A stretch of DNA of 64,000 nucleotides from Robiginitomaculum sp. (GTDB lineage: Bacteria > Pseudomonadota > Alphaproteobacteria > Caulobacterales > Maricaulaceae): positions 167,894 through 231,893 of the forward strand of contig JAJFFS010000008.1 in the NCBI GenBank assembly GCA_021776515.1. The letters run 5' to 3'. The position numbers were made by a program, and so were the translations under genes. Below the pieces are notes generated by a model. The model was given only the letters and a program-made list of their open reading frames with translations, had not been told where the DNA came from and searched no databases. This document shows positions 37,638 through 47,047 of the stretch, piece by piece. Every line of letters begins with the position of its first letter. Positions within the stretch are counted from its first letter, which is position 1.

Positions 37638-38855
37638 ATGCGACGCGTCGTCATCACTGGCATGGGCATTATTTCCAGCATTGGTCTGGATATTGATGAG
37701 GTTTCAGCATCTTTACGCGCTGGAAAATCTGGCATTAAGGCTGACCCAAAATTTATGGAAATGGGATTTCGATCCCAAATTTCTGCGCCCCCTGCGGCCC
37801 TGAATCTGAAAGAACTGATCGACAAGCGTTTGTTGCGTTTTATGGCCGATGGCTCTGCCTGGTGCTGGCTTGCCGCTGAGCAGGCCATCAAGGATGCGGG
37901 TCTGGAAGATCATGAAGTGTCCAATCCGCGCACTGGCCTGATTGTTGGCACTGGCGGGCCATCCACCGAAACCCTGATACAGGCAGCCGATATTGCCCGC
38001 ACCAAAGGTGTCAAGCGTATTGGCCCGTTTGCTGTGCCAAAGGCGATGAGTTCTACCGGCTCTGCCACACTGGCCACGGGGCTAAAAATCAAGGGGCTTA
38101 GCTATTCCATTTCTTCGGCCTGCACCACTTCGCTGCACTGCATGGGGGCGGCGGCCGAGCAAATTCAGTGGAACAAGCAGGACGTAATGGTTGCTGGTGG
38201 CGGAGAGGAATTGTTCTGGTCCATGTCAGCCTTGTTCGATGCCATGGGGGCGATGTCCAGCAAGTATAACGAAACGCCGATGCGCGCCAGCCGCGCCTTT
38301 GATGTGGACCGTGATGGCTTTGTTATTGCGGGCGGCGCGGGTGTTGTGATCATGGAAGAGCGTGAACACGCCCTGGCGCGCGGGGCCAATATATATGCCG
38401 AGGTCACGGGTTACGGGGCCACATCTGATGGCCATGACATGGTGCAACCCTCCGGTGAAGGTGCGGCAAGGGCGATGAAACTGGCTATGGAAACCACCCC
38501 TGAGCCGATTGATTATATAAACCCCCATGCCACTTCGACCCCTGTGGGTGATGTAAAAGAAATGCAGGCCATTCGTGGTGTATTTGGCGGTAACATGCCG
38601 GCAATATCGGCCACCAAATCAATGACCGGACACAGCCTTGGCGGGGCTGGCGCGCAAGAGGCCATTTACAGTCTTCTGATGATGCGTGACGGATTTATTG
38701 CGCCCTCCATCAATGTGCAAAATCTCGACCCTGAAATTGATGGCAGTAATATCATTACTGAAACAACCAAAGCGGAACTAAACACCGTTATGTCAAATTC
38801 ATTTGGTTTTGGCGGCACCAATGGTTCAATCATTATGAGCCGCCACCAAAAGTAA
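37638..38855 (+). CDS. fabB: 3-oxoacyl-ACP synthase I
   Basis: Elongating ketosynthase of 405 residues that works with FabA on unsaturated chains. The Cys-His-His triad is visible as [10 protein letters not shown] near 156-165, [11 protein letters not shown] near 295-305 and [12 protein letters not shown] near 328-339, and the final GFGGTNGS motif is present. It is followed after 17 bases by fabI. Confidence 0.97.
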   Translation: MRRVVITGMGIISSIGLDIDEVSASLRAGKSGIKADPKFMEMGFRSQISAPPAALNLKELIDKRLLRFMADGSAWCWLAAEQAIKDAGLEDHEVSNPRTGLIVGTGGPSTETLIQAADIARTKGVKRIGPFAVPKAMSSTGSATLATGLKIKGLSYSISSACTTSLHCMGAAAEQIQWNKQDVMVAGGGEELFWSMSALFDAMGAMSSKYNETPMRASRAFDVDRDGFVIAGGAGVVIMEEREHALARGANIYAEVTGYGATSDGHDMVQPSGEGAARAMKLAMETTPEPIDYINPHATSTPVGDVKEMQAIRGVFGGNMPAISATKSMTGHSLGGAGAQEAIYSLLMMRDGFIAPSINVQNLDPEIDGSNIITETTKAELNTVMSNSFGFGGTNGSIIMSRHQK

Positions 38856-38872
38856 CATAAGGAAGACTCCCC

Positions 38873-39700
38873 ATGAGCGATGACACTGATAGCGGCTTTC
38901 CCAAAGGCAAATTGATGCGTGGCAAGCGTGGTCTCATAATGGGTGTGGCCAATAAAAAATCCATTGCCTGGGGCATTGCCCAACAGCTTCATGCGCAAGG
39001 GGCTGAGCTTGGCTTTACCTATCAGGGTGAGGCATTGGAAAAACGCGTTCGGCCACTGGCTGAAAGCGTGGATGCCAGCATTTTTATGCCTTGCGATGTC
39101 TCCGATGATGCCAGTATGGATGCAGCCTTTGCACAAGTAAAAGAACAATGGGGCGGCCTTGATTTTCTGGTGCACTCTATTGGCTTTGCTGGTGCCGATG
39201 GCTTGAAAGGCTCATTCGTGGAAAACGTCACCCGCGATAATTTTGCCATGACCATGGATATTTCAGTGTTTTCATTTGTGGCGGCGGCAAACCGCGCAGC
39301 GCCCCTGATGACCGATGGCGGCGCGATGATAACCATGACCTATCTGGGCTCGGAACGTGTGATCCCCAATTACAATGTCATGGGCGTTGCCAAGGCCGCG
39401 CTGGAGGCCTCCACCCGCTATATCGCCCGCGACCTTGGCCCCAAAGGCATTCGCGTAAACGCTATTTCTGCTGGCCCCATGCGCACATTGGCTATGGCCG
39501 GTATATCGGGGGGGCGCGGCATGTTGTCCACGGGCAAGGCCTGGAGCCTCTTAAAAGAAGATACCTCTATGGAAGGTGTGGCGGGAACGGCACTATGGCT
39601 TTTGTCAGACCTTGGCCGCTCTGTTGCTGGCGAAGTGGTGCATGTTGATGCAGGCTTTCACGCCGTTGGCATGCCTGACGAGGAAGCCCTTAAAGGCTAG
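38873..39700 (+). CDS. fabI: enoyl-ACP reductase (NADH)
   Basis: Last reductive step of fatty acid elongation. The 275-residue short-chain dehydrogenase has GVANKKSIAWGIA near 25-37, the active Tyr/Lys in YNVMGVAKAALEAS near 164-177 and the FabI-type RTLAMAGISGG near 204-214. It closes the fab operon. The following gap contains a hairpin and a repeat but no clear T-run terminator. Confidence 0.97.
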   Translation: MSDDTDSGFPKGKLMRGKRGLIMGVANKKSIAWGIAQQLHAQGAELGFTYQGEALEKRVRPLAESVDASIFMPCDVSDDASMDAAFAQVKEQWGGLDFLVHSIGFAGADGLKGSFVENVTRDNFAMTMDISVFSFVAAANRAAPLMTDGGAMITMTYLGSERVIPNYNVMGVAKAALEASTRYIARDLGPKGIRVNAISAGPMRTLAMAGISGGRGMLSTGKAWSLLKEDTSMEGVAGTALWLLSDLGRSVAGEVVHVDAGFHAVGMPDEEALKG

Positions 39701-39731
39701 TTTCTCTGATCTTTGAAGAGAACCTAATGCG

Positions 39732-39758
39732 CTCACCCTTCAACGGGCGCAGGGTGAG
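39732..39758 (+). terminator. hairpin downstream of fabI
   Basis: CTCACCCT (39732-39739) and AGGGTGAG (39751-39758) form an 8-base-pair stem with an 11-base loop. It lies 31 bases after fabI and lacks a clean T run, so it may be a weak terminator or an mRNA-stabilising end. Confidence 0.4.
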
Positions 39759-39775
39759 GAAATACTTTTGCTCGC

Positions 39776-39801
39776 CTCATCCTGAGCTTGTCGAAGGATG
39801 A
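39776..39801. repeat. second copy of the interspersed palindromic repeat
   Basis: CTCATCCTGAGCTTGTCGAA followed by GGATGA; the first 21 bases match the copy at 16391 exactly. TCATCCT (39777-39783) and AGGATGA (39795-39801) are inverted, so each unit is itself a short hairpin. Confidence 0.7.
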
Positions 39802-39907
39802 AGTTCCTCCCTGAAGGACCGTATGGATAAGAGAAGGTGAATTAAGCACCCTCAATTTGATCATTCTCGGCACCGCTTTGTTGACGGGTTTTGGCTAGAG
39901 TGTGCCC

Positions 39908-40483
39908 ATGGAAAAGGGCAAGCAGGGGTATACTGGTGTTTTGCCAGGGATAATGATGTCGCTAATGGCCAGCGTGTGCCTGATAGCGCCTGCTGCTGGT
40001 GAAACGGCAAAATCAACGCAGGGTATTACTGATGGTTTGCGCGAAGAGGGTGCGGGTGGCGATACCTGGGTTGCTCCTGTCTTTTATGTAGACGTTATGC
40101 CAACGCACATTCAATCAAAGCCGGTGAATATCATTCTTCATTTTGTCAACGAGGATCGAAAGGTCCAGCCCGCACTGCCCCAGTCCCGTATCGTGCAACG
40201 CTATGCCCACGGGGAAAGCGGCGAGCGCTGGTATGCTGTAGCCGGTGCAGGTTCAGGTACACTGGCGCTATTGTCTCCGGCTTTGGTTGAGCAGACAGTT
40301 TTGCGTCTGCAAAAACGAACAAAGATTGGCACGGCCCAACTGGGGATGGCGCGGGATATGGGTTCTGCGCGTGTCACCTTGGGGTATTTGCGCCACGATG
40401 ATGATCGTAATGATCTGGTTCCTTTTTATACTGGTACCAACGGTCAGAACCTTGCCGCCATGACACTAACCCTGAAACATTGA
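39908..40483 (+). CDS. exported protein of unknown function
   Basis: Protein of about 191 residues with a signal peptide (hydrophobic IMMSLMASVCLIAPAAG). The rest shows no domain I recognise. It has alternating hydrophobic stretches toward the C-terminus (AQLGMARDMGSARVTLGYLRHD, in parts, and NLAAMTLTLKH) that would fit beta strands of a small outer-membrane or periplasmic beta protein. The start is the ATG at 39908; the upstream ribosome site is weak. It lies alone between the fab operon and a MAPEG gene. Confidence 0.6.
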   Translation: MEKGKQGYTGVLPGIMMSLMASVCLIAPAAGETAKSTQGITDGLREEGAGGDTWVAPVFYVDVMPTHIQSKPVNIILHFVNEDRKVQPALPQSRIVQRYAHGESGERWYAVAGAGSGTLALLSPALVEQTVLRLQKRTKIGTAQLGMARDMGSARVTLGYLRHDDDRNDLVPFYTGTNGQNLAAMTLTLKH

Positions 40484-40546
40484 TTTTCGCGCTTGCCGCG
40501 CCCGCTCTGCCCCCTATGATGCACGCATCAAAAAGGGGAGAGAAAA

Positions 40547-40969
40547 ATGGGTGCTGTAGAGATATTAACGCCAGTGATGGTATTGGCCGGATGGACACTG
40601 GTTATTCTGGTCTGGCTCTATGCCACGCGCATACCGGCAATGAATGCCGCCAAGATCAAGCCCGATGATGCCCTCACGCAGGACCTCAGCACGGCCTTGC
40701 CCTTAAAAGCCCGCCAGATCGCGGCAAATTACAATCATTTGCTGGAACAACCGCCATTGTTTTATGCCGTGGCTTTGGCCATTGCGGTGATGGGCCATGT
40801 GGACACGGTGGCTATTTATGCAGCCTGGGCTTATGTGGGTTTGCGTGTTGCCCATTCTCTGGTGCAATGCATCTATCACACCATCATGCACCGCTGGGCG
40901 CTGTTTATGCTCTCGTCCATCGCCCTCGCGGTACTTGTGGTGAATGAGTTGCTCAAATTGTTTGGCTAA
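40547..40969 (+). CDS. MAPEG-family membrane protein
   Basis: Small integral membrane protein of 140 residues with four hydrophobic helices. The motifs KARQIAANYNHLLEQPPLFYAVALA near 46-70 (in parts) and GLRVAHSLVQCIYHTIMHRW are typical of bacterial MAPEG proteins, related to microsomal glutathione transferases. Glutathione-dependent activity is not proven for this subgroup. AGGGGAGAG precedes the ATG. Confidence 0.88.
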   Translation: MGAVEILTPVMVLAGWTLVILVWLYATRIPAMNAAKIKPDDALTQDLSTALPLKARQIAANYNHLLEQPPLFYAVALAIAVMGHVDTVAIYAAWAYVGLRVAHSLVQCIYHTIMHRWALFMLSSIALAVLVVNELLKLFG

Positions 40970-41070
40970 TTAAATAACCTTGTGTCTTGGTGATGCGTTA
41001 TGTCAATTACCCTTGACATTATTGCTTCAAAATGTCATGGTTCCTTTCCATAATGAACAGGGAGGCTGAC

Positions 41071-41247
41071 ATGAATATTCGTACAACCGTAAAAGCGATT
41101 TGCAACAAAAAGCCGTTTAGCCCGTGGTTTCCCCTCTTCGTTGGCGTTGGCACGGCGGTGGGTGCCGGGCCGGATGTATCTATGGGCGCGGGCGTTGGTG
41201 CCGGCGTAGTGCTCGGTCTTTTGTTCAGCCTGTGGCGTATGCGCTAG
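41071..41247 (+). CDS. small glycine-rich membrane protein
   Basis: A 58-residue protein: a short basic N-terminus (MNIRTTVKAICNKKPFSPW) and then one or two hydrophobic glycine-rich segments (VGVGTAVGAG, GAGVGAGVVLGLLFSLW). The ATG at 41071 has GGGAGG at 41060-41065 upstream, which supports real translation. No family is recognised. It lies upstream of nrdB but is separated from it by 139 bases. Confidence 0.55.
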   Translation: MNIRTTVKAICNKKPFSPWFPLFVGVGTAVGAGPDVSMGAGVGAGVVLGLLFSLWRMR

Positions 41248-41287
41248 GCATTTTATCTGCGCAAAAAATAACTAACCCGCTCTTATC

Positions 41288-41321
41288 TGTGGATAACACA
41301 TACACAGCCCCTTGTGGTTAA
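41288..41321. promoter_or_regulatory. DnaA-box-like sites upstream of nrdB
   Basis: TGTGGATAA at 41288-41296 is a perfect DnaA box on the minus strand (TTATCCACA). TGTGGTTAA at 41313-41321 is a one-mismatch copy 25 bases later. DnaA control of ribonucleotide reductase genes is known in E. coli, so this is a plausible link of dNTP supply to replication. Confidence 0.55.
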
Positions 41322-41333
41322 CCCGGGTTTAAG

Positions 41334-41366
41334 CCCAATATGTTGGGGTAGGCGACACAAATTGTG
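41334..41366. promoter_or_regulatory. two palindromes in the nrdB promoter region
   Basis: CCCAATATGTTGGG (41334-41347) and CACAAATTGTG (41356-41366) have centres about 20.5 bases, or two helical turns, apart. Their AT-rich centres and the target gene suggest NrdR-like boxes, but the match to the usual NrdR consensus is only partial. Confidence 0.4.
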
Positions 41367-41386
41367 AATCGCAGGGGCCAGTAAAA

Positions 41387-42409
41387 ATGCACAAAACGTC
41401 TTCACTACCGGGTCTGTTGACGCCATCATTTGCCTACAAGCCTTTTCGCTACCCGTGGGCCTATGACTTTTGGCAAAAGCAGCAACAGGTTCACTGGATG
41501 CCCGAGGAAGTGCCTTTGGGCGAGGATTGTTCTGACTGGGCCACGCGGCTGAACGATGGCGAGCGTAATTTGCTTACCCAGATTTTTCGGTTTTTCACCC
41601 AGGGTGATATTGAGGTCAACAATAATTACATGGAGCATTATGCCTGCGTCTTTAAACCCACCGAGGTGAAAATGATGCTGTCCGCGTTTTCCAATATGGA
41701 AACCGTGCATATTGCCGCTTATGCGTTGTTGCTGGAAACCATTGGTATGCCGGATAGTGAGTTCTCGGCGTTCATGGAATATGAAAGCATGGCCGCCAAG
41801 CACAATTACATGCAGGAATTTGGTACCGATACCAATGAGGATATTGCCCGCTCCCTGGCCATGTTTGGTGGCTTTACCGAAGGGCTGCAACTGTTTGCCT
41901 CTTTTGCCATGCTAATGAATTTCCCGCGCTTTTCCAAGATGAAGGGCATGGGCCAAATTGTTTCCTGGTCGGTGCGCGATGAAAGCCTGCACTGTGAAGG
42001 TATGATCAAGATGTATCACGAGTTTGCGCGCGAAACCGGCTGTGTCACCAAGGCCGTTGCGGATGATATTGTGGACTGCTGTAAAACCGTGGTCGGGCTT
42101 GAGGATAAATTTATCGATCTTGCTTTTGAGATGGGTGAAGTTGAGGGCATGAACGCCGCCGACATTAAAGGCTATATCCGCTACATCGCCGATTGGCGAC
42201 TGGGCCAGCTTGGCTTGCCAACCATTTATGGTATCAGCAAACATCCGCTGCCCTGGCTAAGCGAGATCTTGAACGGGGTTGAGCATGCCAATTTCTTTGA
42301 AGCGCGGGCCACCGAATATTCCAAGGGTGCTACCCGGGGGGAATGGCATGGCAGCGATGGTGTATGGGAAATGTTTAACGAGCGTAATACTGCCAGCGGC
42401 CCAAATTAG
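41387..42409 (+). CDS. nrdB: ribonucleotide reductase class Ia, beta subunit
   Basis: Diiron protein of 340 residues that holds the tyrosyl radical. The ligands are visible: DWATRLN near 46-52, NMETVHIAAY near 104-113 with the radical Tyr four residues after His, TEGLQLFASF near 165-174 and DESLHCEG near 197-204. No nrdA gene is adjacent; the next gene is on the other strand. The partner must be encoded elsewhere. The upstream region has DnaA-box-like and palindromic sites. Confidence 0.95.
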   Translation: MHKTSSLPGLLTPSFAYKPFRYPWAYDFWQKQQQVHWMPEEVPLGEDCSDWATRLNDGERNLLTQIFRFFTQGDIEVNNNYMEHYACVFKPTEVKMMLSAFSNMETVHIAAYALLLETIGMPDSEFSAFMEYESMAAKHNYMQEFGTDTNEDIARSLAMFGGFTEGLQLFASFAMLMNFPRFSKMKGMGQIVSWSVRDESLHCEGMIKMYHEFARETGCVTKAVADDIVDCCKTVVGLEDKFIDLAFEMGEVEGMNAADIKGYIRYIADWRLGQLGLPTIYGISKHPLPWLSEILNGVEHANFFEARATEYSKGATRGEWHGSDGVWEMFNERNTASGPN

Positions 42410-42425
42410 GCCCACACGCCCAATA

Positions 42426-44096
42426 TTATGCCACGTGAGCCTTGGCGCGTAGCAATAAGCCACTTAGTTCCTTGAAATGCTCCGGGCTATCATTTTCCGT
42501 GGCATTGCGTGTAGAGCTGGTACGCAAAAAATACTTGGCGCGGCGGTTTGCTTCATCGGAACAATTCCCCATGGTTACAAGACCTTGATCAGGCAGTTTC
42601 AATAAAATAATAGCCTTTTGCATAGGGGTTATATTCTGCCGTTCGATTTTCTCAAACGCTTTGGATTGTTTCATGGCTTCATGGCAGAGGCGGTCAAGCG
42701 CAGTGCTGATAGATTGTTTGTCTTCTTTGCAAAAACTACCGTTGAGGACGAGTTTCTGTGCCTGGGCGCCAACTGACAAACGACGAAAAGCATGCCCCCC
42801 CTCTTTGCAGAACCAGCGCTCCGTCTTGTGAGCACTGATGATGGCTTGTAAAAAATCCGCCAGTTTTTGTTTATTATGATCGCCGACCATACTTTGTTCA
42901 AAGTCAATGAGCATAAGAATTTCATCGCCTGGATTATCGGCAGTGCTCAGTAATCGTTCGATGGCGCTAGTTTCCAGCAGTCGTGAAGAGCGAATAATAA
43001 AAGCTTCACTAAGCTGATCCGGCGGTGCCAGACCCTGTGGCAGTCTAACCAACCGGTTGGCCAGAGAGCGGTTTAATTCAATTTCATCTTTAAACCTGTC
43101 TGGATAGAGCCGTCGTGGTCCACGCAATTCTTTAAAAACCCTGGCGACCAAAGCACTTTGTGTCTCGGGAAGTTCCCCGGAACTGATCGCTGTGGTAAGC
43201 AAATGCGCGCTTTTGTTGGCATGTTCAGGTGGTTTTCCACATAGAATATCAGTGATACGATCCAGTCTGTCCCCTGCTTCTTCGCCTCCTGCACAAATGT
43301 CCAGGGCATCAGGAAGGGTAACGATTTCGGCTAAAAAGCTATCAAGTATGGCAAGGCCAATGCTTTCGCCTTCACTTTCGACAAGGGCATCGCTGACGCA
43401 ACTGGCAAGAAATGAAACCTTATCTGGCCAGTTTCCCATATTTGCCAAACGTGATGCAAGGGCAGAGCAGAGCGCAAATCCGGGCTCTTTATGTTCCTTA
43501 ATCCGGGCAAGTGTTGCGGCAAAACCCTTATCATCAAAGGCCGCTATGCGGTTCTGTTGTTTTGCGAGACGCAACTGATCGGTTGCTGCATCGGCCAATT
43601 CGGTTAAGCGCCTTACAATGTGTTGTACTGAACATTCCAGTGCGCCAGCCTGGGCGATGGCAATTTTTTGAATAGCATGTTGGCGGTCATGGCCGGCAGC
43701 AGCCAGTTTCTCGGCAAGGTCAGAGCGGTGCAATAACTCCAGTGCGCATACGTTGTTTTGCTTTAACCACGGTGCCAGTGCCCGCCCCATCATGCGGCGC
43801 GTATGCACGGCGTAAAGGTCATCGGGCGAGGCACAAGGGGGTTCCATTTTGTTGTCGGCGCGGATTGTACGCGTGTGGCGTTCTTCGCCCTCTTCAAAAA
43901 TAGCAATACTCAAAAAGGAATTCTGGCTGTCATTAAAAGATTCCTTGGTGACGCGTACAGACCCATTGGGAAGAGTTTCCAGTTGGGCTTTGGCAGTCCT
44001 CAGCGCTTCTTCTCGAGATGACAAAGCCTGGCAAAGCGCCCACCCGGTTTTGCGGTTTTTCTTCACATAAATTTCAAAATGTATGTCGGTACTCAT
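42426..44096 (-). CDS. large protein of unknown function next to chvI
   Basis: Cytoplasmic-looking protein of 556 residues without signal peptide or membrane segments. The first 40 residues (HFEIYVKKNRKTGWALCQALSSREEA) resemble a small alpha/beta unit, and the rest is helical, rich in Leu, Ala and charged residues, and may form helical repeats. I do not recognise the family. It is divergent from chvI with a 140-base gap, so shared control with the ChvGI envelope system is possible. It converges on nrdB with a gap of 16 bases. Confidence 0.7.
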   Translation of the reverse strand: MSTDIHFEIYVKKNRKTGWALCQALSSREEALRTAKAQLETLPNGSVRVTKESFNDSQNSFLSIAIFEEGEERHTRTIRADNKMEPPCASPDDLYAVHTRRMMGRALAPWLKQNNVCALELLHRSDLAEKLAAAGHDRQHAIQKIAIAQAGALECSVQHIVRRLTELADAATDQLRLAKQQNRIAAFDDKGFAATLARIKEHKEPGFALCSALASRLANMGNWPDKVSFLASCVSDALVESEGESIGLAILDSFLAEIVTLPDALDICAGGEEAGDRLDRITDILCGKPPEHANKSAHLLTTAISSGELPETQSALVARVFKELRGPRRLYPDRFKDEIELNRSLANRLVRLPQGLAPPDQLSEAFIIRSSRLLETSAIERLLSTADNPGDEILMLIDFEQSMVGDHNKQKLADFLQAIISAHKTERWFCKEGGHAFRRLSVGAQAQKLVLNGSFCKEDKQSISTALDRLCHEAMKQSKAFEKIERQNITPMQKAIILLKLPDQGLVTMGNCSDEANRRAKYFLRTSSTRNATENDSPEHFKELSGLLLRAKAHVA

Positions 44097-44236
44097 ACAA
44101 TCCCCCGTGACTAAGGCGTATATAAAGTGTATTCCTTTAGGTCTGGTGAAGGCCTCAATTTCGCCAATTTTAAGACCGGCTTTGCGTCTATACGTTCATG
44201 GCCTAAGCATGACAGGTTCCGCTCAAGAGGTTTCAC

Positions 44237-44935
44237 ATGACTACAATTGCACTTGTTGATGATGACCAGAATATCCTTACCTCGGTTTCAATATTTCTGG
44301 AGGGTGAGGGCTATCGCGTTCAAACCTACCTTGATGGAGCTGCAGCCCTGACAGGACTGGCGGCTCAACCTCCCGATCTGGCAATTCTGGATGTTAAAAT
44401 GCCGCGTATGGATGGCATGGAATTATTACGTCGCTTGCGCCAGACATCCAATATTCCCGTTATTTTCCTGACCTCCAAAGATGACGAAATTGATGAAGCT
44501 CTGGGGCTGAATTTGGGGGCGGATGATTATGTCACCAAGCCTTTCTCACAACGCCTTCTGGGCAGCCGTATCAAGGCGATATTGCGCCGTTCGCAAGGGG
44601 AAATGGGCAATGATGTTGCCGAAGCTGGCGATCAAAAAATTGTGGTTCGCGGTCTTTTGACGATGGATCCGAACCGCCATGCCTGTCTGTGGGATGGCAA
44701 GCAGGTTCGTCTGACGGTGACAGAATTTCTAATCTTGCAGGCGCTGGCCCAGCGTCCAGGTTATGTTAAAAGCCGCGATCAGTTGATGGATGCGGCCTAT
44801 GACGACCAGATTTATGTGGATGACCGCACTATCGATTCGCACATCAAACGGCTGCGCAAGAAATTTCGCGTCATTGCCTCTGACTTTGATGCCATTGAGA
44901 CGCTTTACGGTGTCGGTTATCGTTATACTGCGTAA
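44237..44935 (+). CDS. chvI: OmpR-family response regulator ChvI
   Basis: Response regulator of 232 residues: a receiver domain (about 1-115) with acidic DDDQN, the phospho-Asp in [13 protein letters not shown] and Lys in YVTKPFSQR, then a winged-helix DNA-binding domain (about 135-230). The gene order with ChvG and PTS genes matches the conserved alphaproteobacterial chvI-chvG locus, which controls envelope and acid stress responses. The stop overlaps the chvG start (TAATG). Confidence 0.93.
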   Translation: MTTIALVDDDQNILTSVSIFLEGEGYRVQTYLDGAAALTGLAAQPPDLAILDVKMPRMDGMELLRRLRQTSNIPVIFLTSKDDEIDEALGLNLGADDYVTKPFSQRLLGSRIKAILRRSQGEMGNDVAEAGDQKIVVRGLLTMDPNRHACLWDGKQVRLTVTEFLILQALAQRPGYVKSRDQLMDAAYDDQIYVDDRTIDSHIKRLRKKFRVIASDFDAIETLYGVGYRYTA

Positions 44936-46572
44936 TGACATCATCTGCCCCTTCGCGCCGGCGGCCCCGCGTCTGGTCCCGTCTTTCGGCACAGATATTA
45001 CTGGCTAATCTGGCTGGGTTATTGGTGCTGCTTGCCGGTGTACTGGTGCTGGATCAGATGCGCGAAGGGTTGATAGAGGCGCGCATCGCCAATTTACGCT
45101 CTCAGGCAGAGCTGATCGCCGGGGTCTTGGAAGAGGCGGCAACTTATGGCGAGCCAGCCCCCACACTTGATGTTCCCCGGGCACGTTCTGTTATGAGCGG
45201 GCTGTATTTGTCTGACGAGGCGGCACGGGTGCGGCTTTTTGACACCAAGGGGGCCTTGATTGCAGACAGCGCTATTCTGCTGGACAAGGTTCGTGTTGAG
45301 CCTCTGCAGCCTGTCCCACAGCCACAAGGTGTGCGTGAGCGCATTGAGACACAAATCGCGCAAGCCATCGATATGGTTCGTAATGCCCCCCCCTTTAAAC
45401 GCAAGATTAGCGAATACACGCGCACGACACAGGAAGAGGTAAGCCTTGCTCTTCTGGGTGAGGTAGTGGCCGGAGAACGCCTTGGTCGCAATGGCGAACA
45501 ACTGGTATCCGTTTCGGTTCCAGTACAGCGGGTGGTTGCGGTTTTGGGGGTGGTTACGGTTGAATCAGGTGATGTGGACGACATTATTGCTGCCGAACGC
45601 CGGGCGCTGGTGCCGTTTATTCTGGTTGCCGTATTGGTGACGGTTTTGTCATCGGCTTTGCTGACGGTTTTGATTGCCCGGCCCATTCGTAAACTGGCCC
45701 GTGCCGCAGAGCATATTCGTCGAGGTGGCCCACATCGTACCATGCCGGGCCTTTCCCGGCGGCGTGATGAAATTGGTGATCTTTCGCAAGCGTTTGAGGC
45801 CATGACGGCAACGCTATATGATCGTCTTGGTGCGATTGAAAGTTTTGCTGCTGATGTTGCTCACGAGATAAAAAACCCTCTGACTTCAATCCAGAGCGCA
45901 ATAGAAACCCTGCCCGCCGTTCAAAACCCTGCGCAACGGGAAAAGCTGCTGAAAATCCTGCAAAACGATGTGCAGCGGCTCAATCGGTTAATTACCGATA
46001 TTTCCGCTTCTTCACGTTTTGATGCCGACCTTGCCCGAACGCGGGCAGAGCCGGTTAATTTGTTGTTGATGCTAAAAAGTATTGTGGACAGCTATGAGCA
46101 GAAGGGCACTGGTACGAGCGTGCCGGTTAAATTGGATATTGCGGCTAATGTACCCGAAATCATCTATGGCGCTGAGGGGGCATTAGCCCGTGTTTTTCAA
46201 AACCTTATCGACAATGCGCGCACGTTTAGCCCCAAAGGGGCGGCGGTTCATGTCTGGTTGAAGTTGGGCAGTGCTTCGGGAACTGACGGCTTAGGGGCAA
46301 TTCGGGTTATTGTAGAAGACGAGGGGCCGGGCATTCCGCCGGGTAGTCTGGAGAATATTTTCGAACGATTTTATACAGACCGGCCAGTGGGTGAACATTT
46401 TGGTTCTCATTCTGGATTGGGGCTGGCGATTGCCCGGCAAATTTGTACAGCTCATAAGGGCCGTATCTGGGCGGAAAACAAAGCCGAAGAAAAAAAAGAA
46501 GACGCGGCGGAACAGCCTGTCAAAACCGGGGCACGCTTCATCGTCGAGCTACCTGTTGATATGAGAACATAA
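44935..46572 (+). CDS. chvG: sensor histidine kinase ChvG
   Basis: Membrane-bound kinase of 545 residues. It has a first membrane helix near 23-42, a periplasmic sensor region (about 45-220), a second helix near 224-245, a HAMP domain, the phospho-acceptor FAADVAHEIKNPLTS near 303-317, and an ATPase domain with FQNLIDNA, EDEGPGIPP and SGLGLAIARQ. It partners ChvI. The usual next genes are hprK, EIIA and HPr; here hprK is absent and EIIA follows after 70 bases. Confidence 0.93.
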   Translation: MTSSAPSRRRPRVWSRLSAQILLANLAGLLVLLAGVLVLDQMREGLIEARIANLRSQAELIAGVLEEAATYGEPAPTLDVPRARSVMSGLYLSDEAARVRLFDTKGALIADSAILLDKVRVEPLQPVPQPQGVRERIETQIAQAIDMVRNAPPFKRKISEYTRTTQEEVSLALLGEVVAGERLGRNGEQLVSVSVPVQRVVAVLGVVTVESGDVDDIIAAERRALVPFILVAVLVTVLSSALLTVLIARPIRKLARAAEHIRRGGPHRTMPGLSRRRDEIGDLSQAFEAMTATLYDRLGAIESFAADVAHEIKNPLTSIQSAIETLPAVQNPAQREKLLKILQNDVQRLNRLITDISASSRFDADLARTRAEPVNLLLMLKSIVDSYEQKGTGTSVPVKLDIAANVPEIIYGAEGALARVFQNLIDNARTFSPKGAAVHVWLKLGSASGTDGLGAIRVIVEDEGPGIPPGSLENIFERFYTDRPVGEHFGSHSGLGLAIARQICTAHKGRIWAENKAEEKKEDAAEQPVKTGARFIVELPVDMRT

Positions 46573-46642
46573 AAAGCGCTTTGCAGGACCAGCGACATGG
46601 GTTTAGATACGAATCACTGTGAGGGCAGTGTGGGGAATCTTT

Positions 46643-47047
46643 ATGATCGGACTGGTTGTTGTTACTCATGGGCAATTGGCAGGTGAGTTTTTGGCCGCCA
46701 TGGAACATGTCGTCGGGGTGCAAAAACACACCCTCAGCATCTGCATTGGTGCGGATGATGACATGGATCAGCGCCGCGAAGATATTGCCAAGGCTGTAGG
46801 CGCTACTGATACTGGCGAAGGGGTGTTGATCCTGACTGATATGTTTGGCGGGACACCATCAAATCTTGCGCTTTCGCTTTTAGAAAAAGACAGGGTAGAG
46901 GTTTTGGCCGGGGTAAATTTACCCATGCTCATCAAAATTGCTGAAGCGCGCGCTCATGTGTCTCTGAATGAATTGGCAGCCCAGGGTAAAGATGCCGGTG
47001 CGCGCTATATCGCATTGGGCTCTGCTCTTATTCAGGGGCAATCGTGA
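46643..47047 (+). CDS. PTS EIIA component, mannose/fructose family (regulatory PTS)
   Basis: EIIA-Man-type domain protein of 134 residues with the phosphorylated His in VVVTHGQLAGEFL near 5-17 and LTDMFGGTPSNLA near 64-76. No EIIB or EIIC gene is near. In alphaproteobacteria such lone EIIA/HPr pairs form a regulatory phosphotransfer chain (PTS-Ntr-like) and do not move sugars. The ATG at 46643 follows GGGGAAT. Its stop overlaps the GTG start of HPr. Confidence 0.92.
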   Translation: MIGLVVVTHGQLAGEFLAAMEHVVGVQKHTLSICIGADDDMDQRREDIAKAVGATDTGEGVLILTDMFGGTPSNLALSLLEKDRVEVLAGVNLPMLIKIAEARAHVSLNELAAQGKDAGARYIALGSALIQGQS

